In this document: one piece after another, positions 1 to 4,985 of the stretch
How positions within the stretch are numbered: position 1 is the first letter of the stretch
Layout of the letters: every line of letters starts with the position of its first letter
IMG/VR virus record: IMGVR_UViG_3300028597_000058
Span: 1-27,536 of that record
Length of the DNA stretch: 27,536 nucleotides
Source of the DNA: a virus
Direction: 5' to 3' (one strand)
Position numbers and translations under genes: made by a program
The notes under the pieces: generated by a model
The model's database searches: none
Seen by the model: the letters and a program-made list of their open reading frames with translations, nothing else
Told to the model about the DNA's origin: nothing

Positions 1-2
1 CC

Positions 3-122
3 GATGGCCACGACTGGCACCCGACGTGGACGACCGCCGCCGTCGCCCTAGAGGCCGCCGCCATCGCCGTCACCATCGACCTCGGACTGCGCGCCCGCCG
101 CCTCGGACACGGGGCGCACTGA
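3..122 (+). CDS. 3' end of an unidentified plus-strand gene (partial)
   Basis: An open frame enters from the left edge and ends at the TGA at 120-122, giving the last 39 residues of a protein. The tail contains DGHDWHP and an Ala/Ile/Val-rich helix-like stretch, and ends RRLGHGAH. Third positions are mostly G or C, as in real genes of this DNA. A strong hairpin follows within 10 bp, which supports a transcription unit ending here. No start is visible and I do not recognise the family. It is read on the strand opposite to the late genes, so it belongs to a different unit. The call is tentative because the fragment is short. Confidence 0.4.
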   Translation, partial: DGHDWHPTWTTAAVALEAAAIAVTIDLGLRARRLGHGAH

Positions 123-130
123 GACAGGTT

Positions 131-166
131 CCGCCCGGCCCGGATCCCCCTCCTTCGGCCGGGCGG
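131..166 (+). terminator. Hairpin terminator after the partial left-edge gene
   Basis: CCGCCCGGCC at 131-140 pairs perfectly with GGCCGGGCGG at 157-166, a 10-bp all-G/C stem with a 16-nt loop. There is no clear U run, which is common for actinobacterial terminators. It lies 8 bp past the stop of the plus-strand partial gene. Confidence 0.55.
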
Positions 167-379
167 GACCGCCCATACGGGCGCGGCTGCCGCGGTGTCA
201 CGCGACCTCCCGCGGCAGCCGCGCCAACCAAGGGTTGGGCCGAACAGTCCTGACGCAGAACCCGATCACGCGGTTAACTGCACGCCTGCCGGGATACCTG
301 GACCCCGTATCCCACCGCCCCCGCGCACCTTGTGGGGCGTGTTCGTGACTGGGGAGCCACGGTCCCGCCCCACCGCGAA
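167..379. other. Intergenic stretch with no supported gene
   Basis: Together with its flanking hairpins, the gap from 123 to 465 holds no convincing coding sequence. Short open frames on both strands lack a ribosome binding site and any recognisable composition. The only structure seen in this part is the inverted repeat at 291-313. The stretch separates a plus-strand unit ending at 122 from a minus-strand unit ending at 466, so it is a convergent gap. Confidence 0.5.
291..313. repeat. Short perfect inverted repeat
   Basis: GGGATAC at 291-297 and GTATCCC at 307-313 form a 7-bp perfect inverted repeat with a 9-nt spacer. It lies in non-coding DNA between two convergent units. It could be a protein-binding or recombination site, but nothing else in the sequence supports either reading. 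Confidence 0.4.
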
Positions 380-420
380 GACAGGGCCCCGGGTGAAATG
401 TGCTCACCCGGGGCCCTGTC
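380..420. terminator. Perfect 17-bp hairpin, probable bidirectional terminator
   Basis: The 17 bases at 380-396 pair perfectly with those at 404-420 around the 7-nt loop AATGTGC. The stem is mostly G/C. It lies 45 bp beyond the stop of the minus-strand zinc-ribbon gene at 466, and also faces the plus-strand unit on its left. This is the strongest hairpin in the window. Confidence 0.75.
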
Positions 421-465
421 GTTCGAGACTATGAGTTCACTGTAGGCCGATGGCGCCCATGCAGG

Positions 466-639
466 TCATGACGTCCGCCACGGCTGGCTTTGCGCGCAGC
501 CGGCGCACACGATGGGCCGCACCACGACGTTGTCGCCGAGGGTGCGGGGCAGCCGGCGCATGTCCGCCAGGTCGAGGGCCTTCCCGCAGCGGCAGGCCAG
601 GACCGTCCGGCCCGGCCGCGGTGGGTCGAACGCCCTCAC
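466..639 (-). CDS. Small zinc-ribbon-like protein (57 aa)
   Basis: The chosen start is the GTG at 639, which overlaps the TGA of the upstream gene as GTGA and has GGGAG shortly upstream. The 57-residue product has a CRCGKAL segment (Cys16, Cys18) and a CAGC segment (Cys45, Cys48), so four cysteines in two pairs spaced like a zinc ribbon. No catalytic motif is visible. It is the last gene of a three-gene minus-strand operon headed by a helix-turn-helix protein, and a strong terminator follows. The function is unknown; a regulatory or nucleic-acid-binding role is only a guess from the context. A longer frame upstream exists, but the stop-start overlap favours this start. Confidence 0.6.
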   Translation of the reverse strand: MRAFDPPRPGRTVLACRCGKALDLADMRRLPRTLGDNVVVRPIVCAGCAQSQPWRTS

Positions 640-863
640 GTCGGGTCTCCCTGGTGTCGGTGCTCGTCCGGGACGACCATCGTCCGGGACTCCATGCACT
701 TGACGATGCCGCCCTTCCGGGCGTGCGGGCCGTACACGACGTAACCCTGCTCGCGCAGCTCAGGGCTTTGTGGTGGCTCGACGTGCACCCCGTTGGCTTT
801 GCAGTACCGGCAGTGCACGTGTTCATGCTTCTCGGGCTGCAGCCCGTGCGCGCCGCCGCTCAC
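636..863 (-). CDS. Small Cys/His-rich protein (75 aa)
   Basis: Starts at the GTG at 863, which overlaps the TGA of the helix-turn-helix gene as GTGA, with an AAGG-type ribosome site upstream. The N-terminal part has HEHVHCRYC (Cys18, Cys21 with neighbouring His residues), and a further cysteine lies at 56 in GGIVKC. The spacing suggests a bound metal, though a fourth ligand would have to be a histidine. I do not recognise the family. It is the middle gene of the operon at 1069-466 and is probably co-translated with both neighbours because of the overlapping stop and start codons. Confidence 0.6.
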   Translation of the reverse strand: MSGGAHGLQPEKHEHVHCRYCKANGVHVEPPQSPELREQGYVVYGPHARKGGIVKCMESRTMVVPDEHRHQGDPT

Positions 864-1069
864 GCCTTGACCTTCCCGGCCACGATGTTGCGGATGTGCT
901 CGCGGGTCCAGTCGGTGGTCTTGGCGATCTCGACCTGGGGGACGCCGTGAGCTGCGGCGTCCCGGACGGCGGGCAGGAGGTCGGCGCGGACGGCGCGGAT
1001 CTCGGCTGTTAGTGCGGTGTGGCGGCGGGCCAGCTCATCGAGCCGGGCGCGTGCCTGGTCACGGTCCAT
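860..1069 (-). CDS. Small helix-turn-helix DNA-binding protein
   Basis: The product of the ATG at 1069 is 69 residues. Residues 1-35 form a charged helix-rich segment (RARLDELARRHTALTAEIRA), and residues 36-63 read as a helix-turn-helix of the AAHGVPQVEIAKTTDWTREH type. Small proteins like this are common regulators in actinobacterial mobile elements. A longer form from an ATG at 1105 is possible, but neither start has a clear Shine-Dalgarno sequence, and the longer start would sit inside an operator-like palindrome. It heads a three-gene operon with GTGA overlaps and diverges from the plus-strand gene at 1189. The intervening palindromes make autoregulation plausible, which is inference. Confidence 0.65.
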   Translation of the reverse strand: MDRDQARARLDELARRHTALTAEIRAVRADLLPAVRDAAAHGVPQVEIAKTTDWTREHIRNIVAGKVKA

Positions 1070-1081
1070 GCCGTTCAGGGT

Positions 1082-1175
1082 GGCACAGTGTGTGTGCCAT
1101 GCCAAGTGGCTACGCCAATCGGGTTGACCTTCTCATAGCGGTGCCACTTGGCTTGGCATAGCCAAGTCCCTTGGC
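1082..1175. promoter_or_regulatory. Divergent control region with clustered TTGGC/GCCAA half-sites
   Basis: The region separates the helix-turn-helix operon from the divergent gene at 1189. It contains GGCACA/TGTGCC (1082-1087, 1093-1098), GCCAAGTGGC (1101-1110) with its exact reverse complement GCCACTTGGC (1143-1152), and the perfect 8-bp inverted repeat ACTTGGCT/AGCCAAGT (1146-1153, 1160-1167). TTGGC or GCCAA occurs at 1101, 1116, 1148, 1153, 1161 and 1171. Such dense repeated half-sites are typical of a multi-site operator. Binding by the adjacent helix-turn-helix protein is inference. Confidence 0.6.
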
Positions 1176-1181
1176 TAGTGT
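1153..1181 (+). promoter_or_regulatory. Candidate promoter for a leaderless transcript
   Basis: TTGGCA (1153-1158) and TAGTGT (1176-1181) are separated by exactly 17 bp and resemble the actinobacterial TTGACR and TAGRRT hexamers. The -10 hexamer ends 7 nt before the ATG at 1189, so transcription would start at or next to the start codon. The downstream gene lacks a Shine-Dalgarno sequence, which fits a leaderless mRNA. Both hexamers overlap operator-like half-sites. Confidence 0.5.
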
Positions 1182-1188
1182 CCTCCCT

Positions 1189-1563
1189 ATGACGCAGTCG
1201 ACCTGGTCTGAGACCACCGCCCTCGCCCCCAAGGGCCCCAGCCTCGCCGCCCTCATGCTGGCCCGCGGCGTCGAGCTCGCCGGCCCCTCGGCCGCGGTCG
1301 CCGCCCAGGCCGAGGACGTCGCCGTGATCGAGGTCGGCGAGGTCCCCGCCGAGGCGCCCTGCTCGCACCCGTCCTGCGCGCACGCCAACCCGCATACCCC
1401 CTGCGTCTGCTACCACTGCCTGGGGGCGGGCCACGGCTGGATCACCGCCCGCCAGCAGGACGTCACCCGCGCCCGCACGCAGGCCCGCCTCGACGCCGCA
1501 GGCGGGGCCATGGAGGCCCTGCGCCGCGCCGGTGGCCTCGCCCCCGCCGACGAGCCCTGGTAG
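1189..1563 (+). CDS. Plus-strand Cys-rich small protein (124 aa)
   Basis: The ATG at 1189 gives 124 residues; a TTG at 1171 would add six but lies inside the presumed promoter. The N-terminal 60 residues are Ala/Val-rich with acidic patches. A Cys/His cluster follows: CSHPSC, then CVCYHCLGAGHGW, giving at least five cysteines and several histidines, consistent with a zinc-binding knuckle. The C-terminal third is a charged helix (QQDVTRARTQARLDAA). The gene diverges from the helix-turn-helix operon, probably has a leaderless mRNA, and ends just before a strong terminator. I do not recognise its family. It may be an early or regulatory gene rather than a virion gene, judged only from strand and position. 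Confidence 0.65.
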   Translation: MTQSTWSETTALAPKGPSLAALMLARGVELAGPSAAVAAQAEDVAVIEVGEVPAEAPCSHPSCAHANPHTPCVCYHCLGAGHGWITARQQDVTRARTQARLDAAGGAMEALRRAGGLAPADEPW

Positions 1564-1580
1564 CCCCCGGACACGACGAA

Positions 1581-1614
1581 AGACGCCCTCCCGCCCGAAG
1601 GCAGGAGGGCGTCT
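1581..1614. terminator. Bidirectional terminator between the plus-strand gene and the late operon
   Basis: AGACGCCCTCC (1581-1591) pairs with GGAGGGCGTCT (1604-1614), an 11-bp perfect stem. After one mismatch, GCC/GGC continue the stem to a CGAA tetraloop. It lies 17 bp past the plus-strand stop and 18 bp past the holin stop, so it can end transcription from both sides. Confidence 0.75.
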
Positions 1615-1632
1615 CGCGTGGGGAGCGGTGGG

Positions 1633-1911
1633 CTAGTACTCGCGGAGGGCGTGCCTGCCGGGCTCGGTGTCGACGAGCGACGGCGACCCGGGCGGGCCGA
1701 CCGTCAGCGAGGCGACCGAGGTGAGCACCGACAGCACCGCAGCACCGCCCACGGTCACGCCGGCGGCCCGCCAGTCCAGGGCGAGCAGGTCGACACCGTC
1801 CGCGGCGAGCAACGCCACAGCCGTCTGTGCGGCCGTCTTCCCGGCCCTCTCCACCACGGCGAGCCAGAAGGCCCTAGTCAGCACCGCAACCTCCCACGTC
1901 GAACCTGTCAT
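1633..1911 (-). CDS. Holin, r1t-type
   Basis: The ATG at 1911 gives a 92-residue membrane protein, 8 nt after the endolysin stop. Residues 9-30 contain the motif expected of the r1t holin family: TRAFWLAVVERAGKTAAQ, with the ERA-KT-AQ pattern. A second hydrophobic segment follows at about 45-70 (WRAAGVTVGGAAVLSVLTSV). The tail is short and polar. Holins of this kind sit in the inner membrane and set lysis timing by letting the endolysin reach peptidoglycan. The neighbouring amidase supports the assignment. It is the last late gene before the terminator at 1581-1614. The start is preceded by only a weak ribosome site. Confidence 0.8.
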   Translation of the reverse strand: MTGSTWEVAVLTRAFWLAVVERAGKTAAQTAVALLAADGVDLLALDWRAAGVTVGGAAVLSVLTSVASLTVGPPGSPSLVDTEPGRHALREY

Positions 1912-1919
1912 AACTGAGG

Positions 1920-2654
1920 TCAGCCGCGGGTGCGCAGGAGCGCCGCCCACGTCTTCTGTCCGCAAATCCCATCTGGGACGAGCCCATGCGCCCGCTGGAA
2001 CGCCGTCACCGCAGCCTCGGTGCGCGGCCCGAACAAGCCAAAGCCCGGCTCTCCCTGCTCGACCAGCCCGAGGATGCGGTGCAACTCCTCCACCGCAGGA
2101 CCCTGGTCGCGGCGGCGCAGCGTCGGGCGGGATGTCTCGCCGGCGACCGCGGCCCGGAACGTGGCCAGGTCGAAGGTGGGGTCGCTCTTCCGCCCAGCAG
2201 GCTTCGCGACCTCGCGGTGTCCGAGGATCCGGGCGTACGGCACCCCGTAGTGGTCGGCCAGCGCGCGGGCCAGCCGCACGTAGGCGTCGTACTGCACAGC
2301 CGTCCACACCACGCCCGGGGTGCCGACATGCTCGGCCTCGATGCCGATGGCGTGCGCGTTGCCCTGCCACGGCTCGTGAGTCGGCCCGGCGTGCCAGCAC
2401 AGCCCCGCGGCGACGACGTGCACCGTGCCGGACCGGGCGAGGACGATGTGCGCCAGCGGCCCCCGCAGATCCGGGCGGCCGTCACGGACCACCCGCAGCG
2501 ACGGCGCATCCCCCGTTGCCGGGCCCGCCGTGTGGTGCACGACCACGGCCTCCACGCTGCGCATCGCGCCGTGTCCGCGGGCCCTCCACCCGGTCTCCTC
2601 GACGACGGGCAGCCCGGACTTGCGGCAGGCGTCGGCCAGATCGTGCAGCTTCAC
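1920..2654 (-). CDS. Endolysin: N-acetylmuramoyl-L-alanine amidase with C-terminal peptidoglycan-binding domain
   Basis: The GTG at 2654 overlaps the upstream TGA as GTGA and gives 244 residues. Residues about 35-165 form an Amidase_2/PGRP-type domain: VVVHHTAG (His40/His41), HIVLARSGTVHVVA, a GIEAEH segment, and GHREVA (His146) followed by GRKSDP (Asp158). The zinc ligands would be His40 or His41, His146 and Asp158, where T7 lysozyme uses Cys at the last position. Residues about 180-242 match a PG_binding_1 domain (GPAVEELHRILGL, FGPRTEAAVTAFQRAHGL, GICGQKTW). There is no signal peptide, so export should depend on the holin. The enzyme cleaves the amide bond between muramic acid and the stem peptide. 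It is the best-supported gene of the lysis cassette. Confidence 0.9.
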   Translation of the reverse strand: MKLHDLADACRKSGLPVVEETGWRARGHGAMRSVEAVVVHHTAGPATGDAPSLRVVRDGRPDLRGPLAHIVLARSGTVHVVAAGLCWHAGPTHEPWQGNAHAIGIEAEHVGTPGVVWTAVQYDAYVRLARALADHYGVPYARILGHREVAKPAGRKSDPTFDLATFRAAVAGETSRPTLRRRDQGPAVEELHRILGLVEQGEPGFGLFGPRTEAAVTAFQRAHGLVPDGICGQKTWAALLRTRG

Positions 2655-3091
2655 GTCTGCGTCACCGTGACCGTGGTCGAGTGCCCACCCGCGTCGTCCA
2701 CCCCGGACCCGTCCGGCGCCGGCGGCGGCACGATCCCGGCGCGGCGGAGCGCCGAGCGGAGGTCGGCGATGTGCTCCCGCAGGATCTCGATCAGCTTCCG
2801 GTCGGCGTCCTGCCCAGCCTCCAACCCGCGGAGCCGGGCCCGCATCGACCCCAGCTCGGTCTCGCGGTGGGTGTCCCGCTCGACGAGCCGCGCCATCTCC
2901 ACCCGCAGCCCGATGCGCTCCTCCTGCAACTCGTTGACCAGCAGGGCGTAGCCCTGGGGGACGTCGGTGAGTAGCTTGCGGGTTTCGGTGCCTCGGGTGA
3001 TGTACAGGCCGAGGAGGGTCAGCCCCCCGCCGACGACCGCGGCGCCAGCGGTGAGAAGGGCAGCCGCGACGGTCGGGTCCAGCCCGGTCAC
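2651..3091 (-). CDS. Membrane-anchored coiled-coil protein of the lysis cassette
   Basis: The chosen start is the GTG at 3091: it overlaps the upstream TGA as GTGA and has GGAGGAA just upstream. The product has 146 residues. Residues 6-32 form one transmembrane helix (TVAAALLTAGAAVVGGGLTL) and residues about 45-120 are a charged, heptad-like coiled coil (NELQEERIGLRVEMARLVER). The tail is Pro/Gly/Thr-rich. One membrane span plus a long coiled coil between a membrane gene and an endolysin suggests a holin partner or spanin-like role. Similar one-span proteins occur in actinophage lysis cassettes, but I cannot name the family from sequence alone. Confidence 0.65.
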   Translation of the reverse strand: MTGLDPTVAAALLTAGAAVVGGGLTLLGLYITRGTETRKLLTDVPQGYALLVNELQEERIGLRVEMARLVERDTHRETELGSMRARLRGLEAGQDADRKLIEILREHIADLRSALRRAGIVPPPAPDGSGVDDAGGHSTTVTVTQT

Positions 3092-3390
3092 CGCTTCCTC
3101 CCACCGCACAGGCGTGCGTTGCGGACCGCGACGACGGCGCGGTGCAGGTGCCCGAGCGTCCCGACCAGCGCCAGCACCGTCACGAAGGCGAGCAGCACGG
3201 TCGTCCAACGCAGCGGCGTACCCAGGTTGTTGATCTGCCCGCCCGTGGACACGATGCCGTAGCCGAGGAGCGCGACGAACCGTAGCCTTTGGTCCCAGCC
3301 CTCGGGCGCGTAGACCAGACACGGGCCGATGGCGAGGGCGAGGCAGAGCGCGGCGACGATGATCGTGTATCGCAGCGTGTCGACGGTCAT
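3088..3390 (-). CDS. Small membrane protein, holin-like
   Basis: The 100-residue product starts at the ATG at 3390, overlapping the stop of the lyase gene as ATGA. It has three hydrophobic segments, at about 7-28 (TIIVAALCLALAIGPCLVYA), 36-52 and 62-82 (TTVLLAFVTVLALVGTLGHL), and a basic C-terminus ending GRKR. Size, topology and position upstream of the amidase fit a class I-like holin or antiholin. The better family match for the holin is the gene at 1911, so this one may modulate lysis or serve another membrane role. Confidence 0.65.
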   Translation of the reverse strand: MTVDTLRYTIIVAALCLALAIGPCLVYAPEGWDQRLRFVALLGYGIVSTGGQINNLGTPLRWTTVLLAFVTVLALVGTLGHLHRAVVAVRNARLCGGRKR

Positions 3391-4148
3391 GGCGTGTGCC
3401 GCAGGTCGATGCCGTAGACGACGACCTCACCGGCGGCGTCCGGGGCGTCTCCCTTGGCCGTGCTGCTCTGTGTGTAGCAGCCGACCTTCCAGTACCAGCC
3501 CGATCCCGTGAGCGGCAGGTCGGCCTTCTGGGCGCCGTTGTAGGCCACCCGGACGCGCTTCCCCGTGGCGTCGATGCGCACCGTGAACCGGGTGCCGAGA
3601 ACGTAGGCGTCGTCGAGCACGACGGACTTCTTCCCGTCCGCGTACCGCAGCGTCAGCCGCCGGGCGGCCAGGTGGATCTGGATAACGTCGTCGTCGCCGT
3701 CGTGGATCTGCCCGGCCACGACCTCCGGTTTCACGACGGGCGTCTCGGTGATGGCCTGGTCGATGGTGAGGGTGTGGCTGCCGGTGGCGTTGGACCAGGC
3801 GGCCTTCTCGTCGCCGTCCATCTCCCGCAGCTCGGAGCGCGGGTAGCCGCTGCCCGACGTGCTGACCCCGTCGCAGCGCGCCCGGAACACCACCCCGCCG
3901 TCACGCACCCGGAACCACTCGTCCGAGTACGTGTCGAGCTCGGGCTGCAGGATCTCGGTCGGCCTCTCCGGCCGCCCGGTCGGGAGCGTCAGCTTCCACG
4001 GGTGCAGGTCGAGCACCTGCCCGGGCACTCGCGCGGCAGGCGGTGTGTCGGGGTGTGTCGGAGTGTGTCCGAGTGCTGCGACGGTGTCCTCCACGGCCGC
4101 CCGCATGGCCTGCGCGACGGCGTCCCACTGATCAGGCATCGACGACAC
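3387..4148 (-). CDS. Polysaccharide lyase family 7-like depolymerase (alginate lyase fold)
   Basis: The 253-residue protein has a variable N-terminus (1-42) followed by a PL7-like beta-jelly-roll. All three family signatures are visible in order: RSELRE (Arg104-Glu109), QIH (Gln147, Ile148, His149) and YWKVGCYTQ (Tyr219-Gln227). WKLTLP near residue 52 is the usual start of the domain. In PL7 enzymes the Arg, Gln, His and second Tyr bind and beta-eliminate uronate polymers, here Arg104, Gln147, His149 and probably Tyr225. The substrate may be alginate or another polyuronate and cannot be told from sequence. There is no signal peptide. The gene lies between tail-fibre-type genes and the lysis cassette, so a virion or released depolymerase is likely. 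The start overlaps the upstream gene by 17 bp; an ATG at 4139 is an alternative. Confidence 0.85.
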   Translation of the reverse strand: MSSMPDQWDAVAQAMRAAVEDTVAALGHTPTHPDTPPAARVPGQVLDLHPWKLTLPTGRPERPTEILQPELDTYSDEWFRVRDGGVVFRARCDGVSTSGSGYPRSELREMDGDEKAAWSNATGSHTLTIDQAITETPVVKPEVVAGQIHDGDDDVIQIHLAARRLTLRYADGKKSVVLDDAYVLGTRFTVRIDATGKRVRVAYNGAQKADLPLTGSGWYWKVGCYTQSSTAKGDAPDAAGEVVVYGIDLRHTP

Positions 4149-4425
4149 CGCCCTTGACCTTGACGCGGCGGATCCGGGCCGGCTCGCCCTCGACGACGGT
4201 GACCGGGTCGGCCTTCTCCGGCTTCGGGCCGCGCGCCCGACCGGGCCGGGTCACGGTCTCGACGACCTGCGTGCGGGTGACCGTGTAGCCGGCCGCCTCC
4301 GCGCCGTCGGCGATGAGGTCGAGCGCGTCGTCGAGGGCGATGCCCTCGGCCTGGACGGTGAGGGTGGCGGCCTTGATCTGGTCTGTGGTGTGCACGGTGA
4401 AGCTGACCGTGCCCTGGTCGGGCAT
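4132..4425 (-). CDS. Hypothetical small protein (97 aa)
   Basis: Starts at the ATG at 4425 with GAGAGGA upstream. Residues 1-60 look like a small alpha/beta domain (TVSFTVHTTDQIKAATLTVQ, then ALDDALDLIADGAEAAGYTV), and the C-terminal part is basic with Pro and Lys (GRARGPKPEKADP). There are no cysteines and no membrane segment. It overlaps the lyase gene start, so the two are probably translated together. I do not recognise it; its position suggests a tail-fibre accessory or chaperone, which is a guess. Confidence 0.6.
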   Translation of the reverse strand: MPDQGTVSFTVHTTDQIKAATLTVQAEGIALDDALDLIADGAEAAGYTVTRTQVVETVTRPGRARGPKPEKADPVTVVEGEPARIRRVKVKGGVVDA

Positions 4426-4449
4426 GGGGGTGTCCTCTCAGGTCGGGGG

Positions 4450-4971
4450 TCAGGAGTCGAGGCGTGTGACGCGCAGCCAGGACCCTTCGCCGAGGATCGT
4501 GTCGCTCGCGTCGGAGGTGTTCTGCGCGAACTGCAGCTGCAACGTGCCCGCGGTGCTGGTGGTGATGTAGCCGCCGAGGCGGGCGGAGATGTCGATCGTG
4601 CCCGTGGACTCGTCGTCACCGGCGGCGGACAGCGCCGACGTGATCGCGACGGTGGACGTGTCGGCGTAGTTGACCCGCTCCCGGCCGCCCACCGCCGGCG
4701 ACCCGGTGACGTAGGGCCCGTTCAGGGACCACCAGCCGTCCGACGAGGCGGGCGACGACCACCCGAACTTGATGTCCGCGGTCGGGTTGCTGGTCCAGCG
4801 GAGCCAGCCGTCGATCGCATAGGTCGCGTTCGCGGACAGGGAGAACGCCATGCCCGTCGCGTTAACCAGCGTCGTCGAGGTGTTGACGGTCTGGTCGGCG
4901 GCGAGGAACACCCCGGAGATGAGGTCGTTGAGGTCTCCGGCGGTGATGACCTGCCCCGCGCTGAACGCCAT
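4450..4971 (-). CDS. Tail-fibre-type virion protein
   Basis: Starts at the ATG at 4971 with AAAGGATC upstream. The 173-residue protein opens with MAFSAGQVITAGDLNDLISG, the short N-terminal segment often found at the attachment end of actinophage fibre proteins. The rest is Ser/Thr/Ala/Gly-rich and beta-prone, with several Trp residues (DGWLRWTS, SDGWWSLNG), as in a trimeric or lectin-like head. It directly follows the large minor tail protein. The role is likely peripheral tail or receptor contact; no enzymatic motif is seen. Confidence 0.65.
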   Translation of the reverse strand: MAFSAGQVITAGDLNDLISGVFLAADQTVNTSTTLVNATGMAFSLSANATYAIDGWLRWTSNPTADIKFGWSSPASSDGWWSLNGPYVTGSPAVGGRERVNYADTSTVAITSALSAAGDDESTGTIDISARLGGYITTSTAGTLQLQFAQNTSDASDTILGEGSWLRVTRLDS

Positions 4972-4985
4972 GAGTCAAGATCCTT

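Noticed and set aside
291-313. Inverted repeat as a phage attachment site
   Set aside because: No integrase gene is in view and a palindrome alone is not evidence of attP.
437-826. 129-codon minus-strand frame over the two small Cys-rich genes
   Set aside because: It has no ribosome site and conflicts with two frames joined by a GTGA overlap.
1070-1105. Helix-turn-helix gene starting at 1105
   Set aside because: That start lies inside an operator-like palindrome; 1069 is favoured, although neither has a clear ribosome site.
1912-2400. Holin frame extended upstream to 2400
   Set aside because: The extension is shadow of the amidase gene; the r1t-like protein starts cleanly at 1911.
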